Positions 1 through 6,852 are shown, counted from the first letter of the stretch. The stretch: 13,573 nt of DNA from Caryophanales bacterium UBA970 (GCA_002292805.1 DBCA01000001.1:1-13573); one strand, 5' to 3'. Numbers and translations: made by a program. Notes: a model not told the origin generated them from the letters alone.

Positions 1-516
1 TTTGATTAAGTACTGGATGGTTGTGGCACCATCCTTGAGGGCGTAGCCAACTTGGAAGGTTTCAAGGATGGTGGCATCAAGACCGCGGCGACTTAAATAA
101 TCTCGGGCAACTTTGCCTTCATCACTCGCCAATCCAAAATGGTAATAGCCCAATAAATCTTCAAGGCATTTAAAGAAAGGTTCAAGTTTTTCATCACGTT
201 GAATCGCCTGATCGGTTTGCTTTAAACGAGGGTCATCAATGCCAGCCCAATCGGCAACTTTTCGAACCGCTTGAGGGAAGGAAATTTTCTCATAACTTTG
301 AACGAATTGGATGGCGGTTCCACCGGTGCCACACACGAAGCATTTAAAGATCTGTTTTTCTGGGCTAATACTCAGCGATGGATTCTTGTCATCATGAAAG
401 GGGCACAAGGCAACAAAATTTCTGCCTTTTTTAGTGATAGGAATGTAGCGAGAAATGATGTTGGCGATGTCGGCTTTTTTGATAATGTCATCTAAAAACT
501 TGCGATCAAAATTCAT
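1..516 (-). CDS. dnaG: DNA primase DnaG, 5' part (cut by window edge)
   Basis: DnaG makes the RNA primers for chromosomal replication at the fork, working with the DnaB-type helicase. Only the first 172 codons are present and the frame stays open to base 1. I see the N-terminal CHC2 zinc-binding domain: Cys38-Pro-Phe-His41, then Lys58-Cys59-Phe-Val-Cys62-Gly, the usual C-x2-H...C-x2-C ligands. This is followed by the helical segment with FPQAVRKVADWAG and the beginning of the linker to the TOPRIM catalytic core, which lies outside the window. The ATG at 514-516 follows a strong AAAGGAGG ribosome binding site. It lies downstream of glyS, as in many Firmicutes, where rpoD usually comes next. 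The identity is clear; completeness of the rest cannot be judged. Confidence 0.96.
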   Translation of the reverse strand, partial: MNFDRKFLDDIIKKADIANIISRYIPITKKGRNFVALCPFHDDKNPSLSISPEKQIFKCFVCGTGGTAIQFVQSYEKISFPQAVRKVADWAGIDDPRLKQTDQAIQRDEKLEPFFKCLEDLLGYYHFGLASDEGKVARDYLSRRGLDATILETFQVGYALKDGATTIQYLIK

Positions 517-541
517 GTTGTTGCCTCCTTTCAAATTAATG

Positions 542-574
542 CATATCTACTATATAACTACTAATTATCTACTA
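542..574. repeat. Three tandem 11-bp repeats between glyS and dnaG
   Basis: On the plus strand three near-identical 11-base units follow one another: CATATCTACTA, TATAACTACTA and ATTATCTACTA. They share the CTACTA end and fill most of the 55-base gap between glyS and dnaG; the last unit contains the glyS stop codon. The period is close to one helical turn. No good promoter or terminator overlaps them, so the role is unknown. They could be a protein-binding site or a replication-slippage product. Confidence 0.55.
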
Positions 575-1942
575 ATAAAATAATTTGACATTGAAATACC
601 TAATTAAGTCATCAATTGGCATTCTCAGTTGTTTCATCGAATCTCGTTCACGAATGGTGACACTTTGATCGGTTTGCGTTTCGAAGTCCACCGTCACACA
701 AAAGGGGGTGCCAATCATGTCCTGTCTTCGGTAGCGTTTTCCGATGCTTCCTGCTTCATCATACGTGACCATAAAATGCTTCGATAAAATCGTCATCACT
801 TCTTGGGCTTTTTCGTTCAATTGTTTGCTCAGCGGTAGGATGGCAATTTTATAAGGGGCAATCGCCGGGTGAAGTCGCAAAACAACCCGGGTATCTTTTT
901 CTAAGACTTCTTCTTGATAAGCGTCACTTAAGACCATGAGCGCAAGTCGGTCCAAACCTAAGGATGGTTCGATGACATAAGGAAGATATTTTTCATTGGT
1001 TTCAGGGTCAAGATAATTTAAATCTTCTTTGCTGAATTGCATATGTTGTTTGAGGTCGTAATCCGTCCGTGAGGCGATGCCCCACACTTCACCCCAACCA
1101 AAGGGGAAAGCATATTCTATATCCGAGGTTCCTTTGGAATAAAAGGCGAGTTCTTCTTTGCTGTGTTCACGTAGTCTAAGGTTGTTGTTTTGAATCCCTA
1201 AGGATTTTAGGAATTGAAAAGCAGCATCTTGCCAATACTTATACCAATGGGTTTCGGTACCTGGCTTACAGAAAAACTCAAGTTCCATTTGCGAGAACTC
1301 TCTGGTTCTAAAGGTAAAGTTTCCTGGGGTGATTTCATTACGGAACGCTTTACCAACACTGGCGACGCCAAAAGGGACTTTTTTTCTTGTGGTTCGTTGG
1401 ATACTTTTAAAGTTAACAAACACTCCTTGAGCGGTTTCTGGTCTTAAATAAACCACATTTTTACTATCTTCGATGACGCCAATATGGGTTTTAAACATCA
1501 TGTTAAATTGACGAATATCGGTGAAATCATGACTACCGCATTTAGGGCATGCAATCTTTTCTTCTTTTAAAACTTTGCCTAATTCAAGGCTTGGGATCTT
1601 ACTAATGTCCATGTTAGGTTTATCTTGGGCAATCAATTGATCCGCGCGGTGACGGGTTTTACAGTTTTTGCAGTCCACCAATGGATCATTGAACGTTGCG
1701 ACGTGGCCTGTTGCTTCCCAAACTTTAGGATTCATGAAGATAGCCGAATCCACCCCAACGTTCATTGGGTTTTCTTGAACAAATTTCTTCCACCATGCTT
1801 TGCGAAGATTTTGTATAAGTTCAACGCCTAAAGGACCGTAATCCCACGTGTTGGATAATCCACCGTAGATTTCAGAACCTTGAAAAACAAAACCAGTACT
1901 TGTTAAATGGGTCACGAGCTGCTCAAAAGTTAATGAATTCAT
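572..1942 (-). CDS. glyS: Glycyl-tRNA synthetase, single-chain dimeric (alpha2) type
   Basis: Charges tRNA-Gly with glycine in the cytoplasm. The 456-residue protein is a class II synthetase of the single-polypeptide type used by mycoplasmas, Thermus and eukaryotes, not the two-gene glyQ/glyS tetramer type. Visible parts are motif 1 with [10 protein letters not shown] (about 33-42), a zinc-knuckle-like insertion with Cys91-x2-Cys94 and Cys132-x2-Cys135, motif 2 with FRNE (200-203) and the downstream FRTREF, and motif 3 GLDRL (328-332). The C-terminal anticodon-binding domain covers about 360-456. The ATG at 1940-1942 has a GAAAGGAAAT binding site. A predicted promoter sits in the 60-base gap after recO. 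I see no T-box leader, and the gap is too short for one. Length is normal for this type. Confidence 0.96.
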   Translation of the reverse strand: MNSLTFEQLVTHLTSTGFVFQGSEIYGGLSNTWDYGPLGVELIQNLRKAWWKKFVQENPMNVGVDSAIFMNPKVWEATGHVATFNDPLVDCKNCKTRHRADQLIAQDKPNMDISKIPSLELGKVLKEEKIACPKCGSHDFTDIRQFNMMFKTHIGVIEDSKNVVYLRPETAQGVFVNFKSIQRTTRKKVPFGVASVGKAFRNEITPGNFTFRTREFSQMELEFFCKPGTETHWYKYWQDAAFQFLKSLGIQNNNLRLREHSKEELAFYSKGTSDIEYAFPFGWGEVWGIASRTDYDLKQHMQFSKEDLNYLDPETNEKYLPYVIEPSLGLDRLALMVLSDAYQEEVLEKDTRVVLRLHPAIAPYKIAILPLSKQLNEKAQEVMTILSKHFMVTYDEAGSIGKRYRRQDMIGTPFCVTVDFETQTDQSVTIRERDSMKQLRMPIDDLIRYFNVKLFY

Positions 1943-1969
1943 GATGATTTCCTTTCATGCACGAGGGAT

Positions 1970-1998
1970 ATTGTCTCAAGATTAGATAAACGTGTCAA
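1970..1998 (-). promoter_or_regulatory. Predicted promoter of glyS
   Basis: On the minus strand there is a perfect -35 TTGACA (1998-1993), a 17-base spacer and a -10 GACAAT (1975-1970) matching 4 of 6 consensus positions. Transcription would start near 1963, about 20 bases before the glyS start. It would give glyS and possibly dnaG expression independent of the era-recO run. This is a prediction from sequence only. Confidence 0.6.
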
Positions 1999-2002
1999 CC
2001 TA

Positions 2003-2722
2003 CTATAAGTGTATTTTCTGCATCATCAATCGTAAAGTTTTTAATCCTTCGATGTCGCAATCAAGGTGATACTCAAGATGGTCGTGAATGATCGGAACTA
2101 AAGGTAAATAATCCTTATCTACTCCCGCGATTGTCGTTAATTTATGCAACTGGCGAAGTCGAGTTAAGGTGAGGGCTGGATAGGGTTTTGCATCATTTTT
2201 TGCTAAACAAGATTGACAAATTAACCCTCCCAATTTGGTAGAAACACCTACAATTTTCTCTTTGCTTTGGCATACCACACAATAATCAATGACGATGGGA
2301 ACGCCTTGTATAGAGGCATATGAGGTCAATAGTCTCAACCAATGCCATATCGGAGATTGTTCTTGGTTTCTAAAATTTACGAGTAAGGGATAAAGCATAG
2401 GGCTTTCAAGTTTGGCATCATTGAATAATAGGATTTGCATGGCCACTTGCATCATCATGCTCGCCAGTAAACCTTCTTTTTCAGGCAAAGGGGCAAACTT
2501 GATTAAGGATGCTTTTTCTAAGTAATGCTTCTGTTTGGTCACCGATAAGGTTAATTCCGCCCATGCCCCTAGGCTGGTGACAGCTTGAAAAGGCGAGGTC
2601 ATTTTCATCATCCCACGTGCCTGAACAGTTAAAAAACCCTCTGGGGTTAACACTTCAAGGATGCCATCCGCGTTACGATAGGGGGTTTGTCGGAGAATAA
2701 AAGCTGGTAAAGTTTTTAAAAT
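2003..2722 (-). CDS. recO: DNA repair protein RecO, probable ATT start
   Basis: RecO acts with RecF and RecR to load RecA on single-stranded DNA during gap repair. The frame encodes the N-terminal OB-fold strand pattern (FILRQTPYRNADGILEVLTPEGFLTVQARG) and a zinc-finger region with Cys148-x2-Cys151 and Cys169-x2-Cys172. The first usual start codon, GTG at 2651-2653, would remove the first OB-fold strand and has no ribosome binding site. In the same frame ATT at 2720-2722 lies exactly 8 bases after AAGGAG (2736-2731) and gives 239 residues, near the family's usual 240-255. I therefore place the start at ATT, overlapping the era stop by 7 bases. The only ATG nearby (2727-2729) is in another frame and dies after 18 codons. 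A sequencing frameshift is the alternative. Identity is secure; the start is likely. Confidence 0.85.
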   Translation of the reverse strand: MLKTLPAFILRQTPYRNADGILEVLTPEGFLTVQARGMMKMTSPFQAVTSLGAWAELTLSVTKQKHYLEKASLIKFAPLPEKEGLLASMMMQVAMQILLFNDAKLESPMLYPLLVNFRNQEQSPIWHWLRLLTSYASIQGVPIVIDYCVVCQSKEKIVGVSTKLGGLICQSCLAKNDAKPYPALTLTRLRQLHKLTTIAGVDKDYLPLVPIIHDHLEYHLDCDIEGLKTLRLMMQKIHL

Positions 2723-3588
2723 AAACCATACTCCTTGAGGCGATTCGGCGAGTCACGCCAATTGGGTTCGACTTTCACGAACAACTCTAAAGACAAGGTA
2801 AGTCCCATGTTTTTTTCCACTTGTTGAACCACGCGTTGGCGAATCTTTCTCAGCATGCTACCGCCTTTGCCAATCAAGATTCCTTTTTGTGAATCTTTTT
2901 CGACAATGATTGAGGCATATAATTGCCGTTTGTTTTCTTCAGTTTTTAATTGGTCAATGACAATGGCAACACTATGAGGAATTTCTTCATAGGTTAAATG
3001 AAGAATTTGTTCACGAATCGCTTCGATCAGTTGAAAACTTTCAGGAAAATTGGTCAAGACATCTTTTGGGAAAAAAGCTGGACCAGTTTTCAATAATGGT
3101 TTGATGTTTTCAATAAGATCTTCAACAAAAGTTCCCTTTAATGCAGAAATTTCCATTTGTTTTCCTTGAGGTAATAGGGTTAGATACGTTGACTTTAATT
3201 GCTCTATGAGTTGAACATTGGTTTGATCAATCTTATTAAACACCACCATTAATTGAGGAATGACTGTTAAACGCTGAACTAGGAATTGATCCCCGGCCCC
3301 AAAACCTTTGGAGGCATCGACCAATAAGATGACCGCATCGATATCTTGAAGGGCAGCATAAGCTTGCGCATTCATGATTTCACCCAATCGGGCTTTTGGT
3401 TTATGAATGCCTGGGGTGTCGACAAAAACAATTTGTAAGCCACGACCATGGTAAACCCCTTGTATCGCTAAGCGCGTGGTTTGTGGTTTATTGGAAACAA
3501 TCGATACTTTTTTCCCAATAAGCGCATTGAGTAACGTTGACTTGCCAACATTAGGACGACCGATGATGGCGACAAATCCAGATTTCAT
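2716..3588 (-). CDS. era: GTPase Era, 30S ribosome assembly factor
   Basis: Era is a GTPase that binds the 3' end of 16S rRNA and helps 30S subunit maturation. The 290-residue protein shows the full set of GTPase motifs: G1 GRPNVGKS (10-17), PQTTR in the effector loop (35-39), G3 DTPG (57-60), G4 NKID (118-121) and G5 SAL (148-150). A C-terminal KH domain covers about 200-280, with IGKGG (239-243) as its RNA-binding GxxG loop. Length is normal. Its ATG overlaps the cdd stop by one base (TAATG), with AAGGA in the end of cdd, so translation is probably coupled. It lies beside ybeY, another 16S maturation gene, as in Firmicutes. Confidence 0.97.
   Translation of the reverse strand: MKSGFVAIIGRPNVGKSTLLNALIGKKVSIVSNKPQTTRLAIQGVYHGRGLQIVFVDTPGIHKPKARLGEIMNAQAYAALQDIDAVILLVDASKGFGAGDQFLVQRLTVIPQLMVVFNKIDQTNVQLIEQLKSTYLTLLPQGKQMEISALKGTFVEDLIENIKPLLKTGPAFFPKDVLTNFPESFQLIEAIREQILHLTYEEIPHSVAIVIDQLKTEENKRQLYASIIVEKDSQKGILIGKGGSMLRKIRQRVVQQVEKNMGLTLSLELFVKVEPNWRDSPNRLKEYGLF
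2731..2736 (-). promoter_or_regulatory. Ribosome binding site that fixes the recO ATT start
   Basis: AAGGAG lies within the last codons of era and is followed after 8 bases by ATT (2722-2720) in the recO frame. The out-of-frame ATG at 2729-2727 is only 1 base from it, too close for initiation. Confidence 0.65.
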
Positions 3589-3992
3589 TATTTGGTTAAA
3601 TCCTTGCTATTAAAGGCAAATGGCAACAGTCCTTTAGGTGAAGTTTCTTGGGTGATGCGATTTAGGTTTGATAAAAAAATCGGGGTTGTTTCATTCATTA
3701 ATTCCACCATCACTTGCCGGCAAGCGCCACAAGGAGAAATTGGTCCAGTCGTTGGGCCGATGACCGCCATGGCTACGATGTCATCTTTTCGATAGCCTTG
3801 TAAATAAGTATTGTAAAGAGCTGTTCTTTCCGCACACATAGATAAACCATAAGAAGAATTTTCAATGTTTGCGCCTTGAATGATTTTTCCGTCTTTGGTT
3901 AAGATGGCTGCGCCAACTTTAAATCTTGAATAAGGAACGTGACAGTGTTTGGTTGCATCAATGGCTTGGGAAATTAACATATCTGGTTTCAT
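3588..3992 (-). CDS. cdd: Cytidine deaminase
   Basis: Converts cytidine and deoxycytidine to uridine and deoxyuridine in pyrimidine salvage. The 134-residue protein is the short homotetrameric type. It has the substrate-binding NIENSSYG segment (42-49), the catalytic CAE motif with zinc ligand Cys53 and proton shuttle Glu55, and the second zinc motif PCGAC with Cys88 and Cys91. The ATG overlaps the ybeY stop in an ATGA arrangement, indicating translational coupling. Together with deoC upstream it gives two steps of deoxynucleoside breakdown within the window, although cdd's place beside era is a conserved Firmicutes linkage rather than a salvage operon. Confidence 0.97.
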   Translation of the reverse strand: MKPDMLISQAIDATKHCHVPYSRFKVGAAILTKDGKIIQGANIENSSYGLSMCAERTALYNTYLQGYRKDDIVAMAVIGPTTGPISPCGACRQVMVELMNETTPIFLSNLNRITQETSPKGLLPFAFNSKDLTK

Positions 3993-4435
3993 GATGTCAC
4001 TCTCTTTCCTAAGATCTTGTCTTGTAAATCAAGCATCTTTTGCTCATCAGAGGCGGTCTCATGATTATAGCCCAATAAATGTAAAAGACCATGGACAAAC
4101 AGAAAAGAAAATTCTCTTTCTCGTGAATGACCATAAGCTTTTGCCTGAGAAAAAGCCTTTTGATAACTGATGATCAGTTGACCTAAGTGAATGGGTTGAC
4201 CTTTGATCGTCTCGGCATTTTCTAAAAAAGAAAAACTTAAGACGTCGGTAGCCATATCCTTTTGTCGATACAACGAGTTGAACTTGCGAATGGTTTGGTT
4301 ATTGGTGATGGTGACATCCACCAAGACATGTATAGAATGTTTGGTTGCCATTAATGTTTTTTTTAGTAATGGTAAATAAAGCTTTTCTAAATCATAAGTT
4401 TGTAAAGAGGACGGGGCAATTAAATCGATATTCAC
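3989..4435 (-). CDS. ybeY: Endoribonuclease YbeY, rRNA maturation factor
   Basis: YbeY is a metal-dependent endoribonuclease needed for 16S rRNA 3'-end maturation and ribosome quality control. The 148-residue protein carries the zinc site HGLLHLLGYNH (115-125), with His115, His119 and His125, and the conserved ATDVLSFSF strand (62-70). Family members usually read GYDH where this one reads GYNH, and the usual acidic LGDI segment is LGQL here (84-87); the three histidine ligands are intact, so I still expect activity. Translation starts at GTG (4435-4433), which overlaps the TGA of the preceding gene as GTGA. No clear ribosome binding site precedes it, so coupling to the C39 gene probably drives its translation. 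Confidence 0.95.
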   Translation of the reverse strand: MNIDLIAPSSLQTYDLEKLYLPLLKKTLMATKHSIHVLVDVTITNNQTIRKFNSLYRQKDMATDVLSFSFLENAETIKGQPIHLGQLIISYQKAFSQAKAYGHSREREFSFLFVHGLLHLLGYNHETASDEQKMLDLQDKILGKRVTS

Positions 4436-5607
4436 GACTTAATCTTATCATAATCTTTGTTATTCAAAAAGAGATATCCTTGTTGTCGCCATGATGATTT
4501 TTCATAGGGATGCCGCAACCAACGTTGATGTTGTTGCAAGGTGATCACCATCACCGTCACCATCGTGATCCAACTTAAAAAATCTTGATAAGGAAAGAAA
4601 TAACCATAAACCAGGATGATAAAGACCATCGATAATCCAAAGATAATCCAGCGTTGAAGCTGATGGTGGAACAGTTGAAAGACTTGCTTGCCTAATTGGT
4701 TCATCTCACTGAGGGTGACGCGAGGATACCTTAATGCATCTTCCTTTTTTTGCAAATGGGCAATTTGATCTTGGTGTTCCCGCTCCGCATAAGGTAACCA
4801 TATCTGGGTGATGGCGTGCAACACAAGCAAAGGGATTAAGAACGTCATAGAAGCATAACTCACATAAGTGATGACGAACGTCACCACCATCCAGCGATAA
4901 AATGCTTGTAATGGAAAGAGTAACCATCCTTGTTTCCATTGATGAAATCTGACAAATTGGACCCGATGTTGAATTAAATGGAGGTAATGTTTCACCATCA
5001 AGGAATCCAAAAATCTCATTCGCCTATACACGTAAACTAGCCAGGCCATGCCAGCAATCCCACCCAAGATTGGCACGATCCACCTTGGGATTGTAGAAGC
5101 ATAAAACCAAACGAGGAATAAACTTAAAAACACCACCAAGCTGAGGATAAAAAAGCCCTCAAAAAATATTTTTATCATGGGAATGGATGCCTTGGTTTCT
5201 GCTTTGATATGTTTAACAAGTAAGATGTATCCAGTGAAGGTTTTGTCAAAGTATTGATCGGTGATGATGGTTTGTTTTCCATGTGGATCGATGAGTTCAA
5301 AGCCTTGATGTTGTTTGGGAATCACCAACACATAATGGGCGTTTGGATTTCTCATCAACGCTAAAAAAGGTTGGGTGAGTCCTCTGACTGAACTAGGATG
5401 ATGGAGTTTATAACCTTTTAAAGTCACCCCAAAATGACTTGCATACTCGAGCATTTGTTTAAAGGTCGTGGGCCGCGTCCAATTTTCTTGCAAAAAAAGA
5501 AAATTCTCATTGTGATAAAGATAAGCAAGCAATGATTTTAATGCGGTTGGCCCACAATCTTGATCACTGACTTGTTGAATGGCGTAAAATCGGTTCACGT
5601 TTATCAA
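4432..5607 (-). CDS. C39-family peptidase fused to a membrane domain, no ATPase domain
   Basis: The N-terminal 130 residues look like a C39 cysteine peptidase, the domain that cleaves double-glycine leaders in bacteriocin ABC exporters. Gln12 (oxyanion position), Cys18 in SDQDCGPTALKSLL, His91 in NAHYVLV and Asp107 in IDPHG fit the catalytic set. About six hydrophobic segments follow, near 150-170, 176-194, 229-250, 252-272, 320-338 and 342-358. They form three hairpins spaced as in an ABC exporter membrane domain. The protein then ends at 391; Walker A, signature and Walker B motifs are absent, and ybeY follows at once. So it is not a complete exporter; it may work with an ATPase in trans or be a membrane peptidase. 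The start is TTG (5607-5605) or GTG (5598-5596); neither has a ribosome binding site. Family assignment is probable, function unknown. Confidence 0.75.
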   Translation of the reverse strand: MINVNRFYAIQQVSDQDCGPTALKSLLAYLYHNENFLFLQENWTRPTTFKQMLEYASHFGVTLKGYKLHHPSSVRGLTQPFLALMRNPNAHYVLVIPKQHQGFELIDPHGKQTIITDQYFDKTFTGYILLVKHIKAETKASIPMIKIFFEGFFILSLVVFLSLFLVWFYASTIPRWIVPILGGIAGMAWLVYVYRRMRFLDSLMVKHYLHLIQHRVQFVRFHQWKQGWLLFPLQAFYRWMVVTFVITYVSYASMTFLIPLLVLHAITQIWLPYAEREHQDQIAHLQKKEDALRYPRVTLSEMNQLGKQVFQLFHHQLQRWIIFGLSMVFIILVYGYFFPYQDFLSWITMVTVMVITLQQHQRWLRHPYEKSSWRQQGYLFLNNKDYDKIKS

Positions 5608-5615
5608 TAGGAAAG

Positions 5616-5639
5616 AAAAAAGGACCTTGACAGGTCCTT
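5616..5639 (-). terminator. Intrinsic terminator after rpsU
   Basis: The minus strand reads AAGGACCT, loop GTCA, AGGTCCTT, then further Ts: a perfect 8-bp stem with a 4-base loop and a U-tract. It begins 8 bases after the rpsU stop and ends only 8 bases before the TTG start of the C39 gene, so readthrough would be needed for the downstream run unless a promoter is hidden. Confidence 0.85.
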
Positions 5640-5646
5640 CAGTTCT

Positions 5647-5820
5647 TTAATATTTTTTACGAAGAGCTTCTTTTGACTTCAATTTACGTTTAAGTCCTGG
5701 TTTGAGATAGAACTCACGTTTTCTAGCTTCTTGTAAGACGCCAGATTTATTGACTTGTCTTTTAAAACGACGAAGTGCTTCGTCTAATGCTTCATTTTCA
5801 CGAACGGGTGTTTTTGCCAT
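5647..5820 (-). CDS. rpsU: 30S ribosomal protein S21
   Basis: S21 is a small basic protein of the 30S subunit, near the anti-Shine-Dalgarno end of 16S rRNA. The 57-residue product begins [20 protein letters not shown] and has the typical [13 protein letters not shown] core and a Lys/Arg-rich C-terminus. Length is usual for Firmicutes S21. The ATG (5820-5818) follows a near-perfect AAGGAGGTG binding site. The gene has its own predicted promoter just after deoC and an intrinsic terminator right behind it, so it looks like a mainly monocistronic unit. Position ahead of the ybeY-cdd-era group matches the general Firmicutes order, although the usual genes in between are missing. Confidence 0.97.
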   Translation of the reverse strand: MAKTPVRENEALDEALRRFKRQVNKSGVLQEARKREFYLKPGLKRKLKSKEALRKKY

Positions 5821-5852
5821 AATGTTCCACCTCCTTACCCTAAATCTTCTAT

Positions 5853-5881
5853 ATTATACGCATGCATCTTTGCTAAGGCAA
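5853..5881 (-). promoter_or_regulatory. Predicted promoter of rpsU
   Basis: The minus strand has TTGCCT (5881-5876), a 17-base spacer and a perfect TATAAT (5858-5853). It begins 5 bases after the deoC stop and would start transcription near 5846, about 26 bases ahead of the rpsU start. Confidence 0.75.
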
Positions 5882-5885
5882 TCAT

Positions 5886-6554
5886 TTAATATGCTTGTTG
5901 ACTCGTTTGTCCTTGAAGAATTTTGATGCCACTGCTCGTGCCAATTCTGGTTGCCCCAGCTTCAATCATCGCTTGCATTTCGCTTAGGGAGCGAACCCCG
6001 CCACTGGCTTTGACTTGAACTTTATCGCCAACGGTTTTTTTCATCAATCGAACATGCTCAACGGTCGCACCACCTGTAGAAAAACCAGTTGAAGTCTTCA
6101 CAAAATCTACCTTGGCTTCTTTGGCAATTTCACAGGCTTTGATGATTTCTTCATTCGTGAGTAAGCACGTTTCTAAAATGACTTTGAGGATACGTCCTTG
6201 GCAAGCATATTTGATATCGGCGATTTCAAGATAGAGTTCATGAAACTTCGCGGCTTTTAACAAACTAATGTTAAGTACCATGTCAATTTCATCGGCCCCT
6301 TCTCCAATCGCTTTTTTCGTTTCAAAGACTTTGGTTTCTCTGGTATTTTGCCCTAAAGGAAACCCAATGACCGTACAAACTTTAACCGAGGATTCCAAGA
6401 GTTTTTGTTTGGCAAAACTAACAAAATGAGGTTGAATACAAACCGACATAAAATCATATTGCTTAGCTTCTTGGCACAGCGTGTCAATCTGAGCAAAGGT
6501 TGCATCTTGTTTTAATAAGGTGTGATCAATATATTTTGCTAAATGTTGCATCAT
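5886..6554 (-). CDS. deoC: Deoxyribose-phosphate aldolase
   Basis: Splits 2-deoxyribose 5-phosphate into acetaldehyde and glyceraldehyde 3-phosphate, the last step of deoxynucleoside breakdown. The 222-residue TIM-barrel protein resembles the Bacillus form. Visible marks are IDHTLLK (9-15), VCTVIGFPLG (59-68), the catalytic aspartate region DEIDMV with Asp91, the Schiff-base lysine Lys153 in DFVKTSTGFSTGG, and Lys182 in VKASGGVR. Start ATG at 6554-6552 (a second ATG follows at once) fits the family N-terminus. There is no Shine-Dalgarno sequence: the bases in front belong to the rpmF terminator hairpin. I see no separate promoter, so expression probably depends on readthrough from rpmF. No other deo gene is nearby; cdd lies about 2 kb downstream. 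Confidence 0.96.
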   Translation of the reverse strand: MMQHLAKYIDHTLLKQDATFAQIDTLCQEAKQYDFMSVCIQPHFVSFAKQKLLESSVKVCTVIGFPLGQNTRETKVFETKKAIGEGADEIDMVLNISLLKAAKFHELYLEIADIKYACQGRILKVILETCLLTNEEIIKACEIAKEAKVDFVKTSTGFSTGGATVEHVRLMKKTVGDKVQVKASGGVRSLSEMQAMIEAGATRIGTSSGIKILQGQTSQQAY

Positions 6555-6556
6555 TG

Positions 6557-6578
6557 AAAAATGCCCGTGAGGGCATTT
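6557..6578 (-). terminator. Intrinsic terminator after rpmF, in front of deoC
   Basis: The minus strand reads AAATGCCC, loop TCAC, GGGCATTT and two more Ts: an 8-bp stem with a short U-tract. It includes two bases of the rpmF stop codon and ends 2 bases before the deoC ATG. The short T run suggests partial termination, allowing some readthrough into deoC. Confidence 0.75.
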
Positions 6579-6852
6579 ATTCTTTCTTTTCGCCAGCGTC
6601 AGCTTTGACTTTTGCTTTCTTAGCTTTCTTCACTGGTTTTGCTTTTGCTTCTTTGATTGGAGCTGCTGCTACTTTGTCGCCAACTTGGATAATTTGCTTC
6701 TTTGCATAAAATCCACAAGATGGGCAAATGGTATGAGACCGGATGAGTTTACCGCAATTACTGCAGGTGACTAAGCCAGTGACCTTCAATTTAAAATGCG
6801 TGCGTCGTTTTAGTTTTCTTGTTTTCGACGTGCGATGAAACGGTACTGCCAT
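6577..6852 (-). CDS. rpmF: 50S ribosomal protein L32 with long basic tail
   Basis: L32 is a small structural protein of the 50S subunit. The first 60 residues are typical: [20 protein letters not shown], then a zinc ribbon with Cys30-x2-Cys33 and Cys43-x2-Cys46 (TCSNCGKL and ICPSCGFY), so this is the zinc-containing form. The usual length is about 57-60 residues, but here it is 91. Residues 61-91 are a low-complexity Lys/Ala tail with repeated KAKK/PVKKAK elements and an acidic-basic end. The ATG (6852-6850) follows a strong AAGGAGGTG site and a near-consensus promoter. The frame is continuous with no sign of frameshift, so the tail appears genuine. Its role is unknown; extra rRNA contact is a guess. 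Confidence 0.95.
   Translation of the reverse strand: MAVPFHRTSKTRKLKRRTHFKLKVTGLVTCSNCGKLIRSHTICPSCGFYAKKQIIQVGDKVAAAPIKEAKAKPVKKAKKAKVKADAGEKKE

Noticed and set aside
313..324. T-box-like GGTGGAACCGCC on the minus strand
   Set aside because: It encodes the GTGGTA residues right after the DnaG zinc ligands, lies inside a coding region downstream of glyS, and has no stem I or terminator around it.
2003..2653. recO starting at GTG 2653-2651
   Set aside because: It drops the first OB-fold strand, has no ribosome binding site, and family-like sequence continues upstream in frame.
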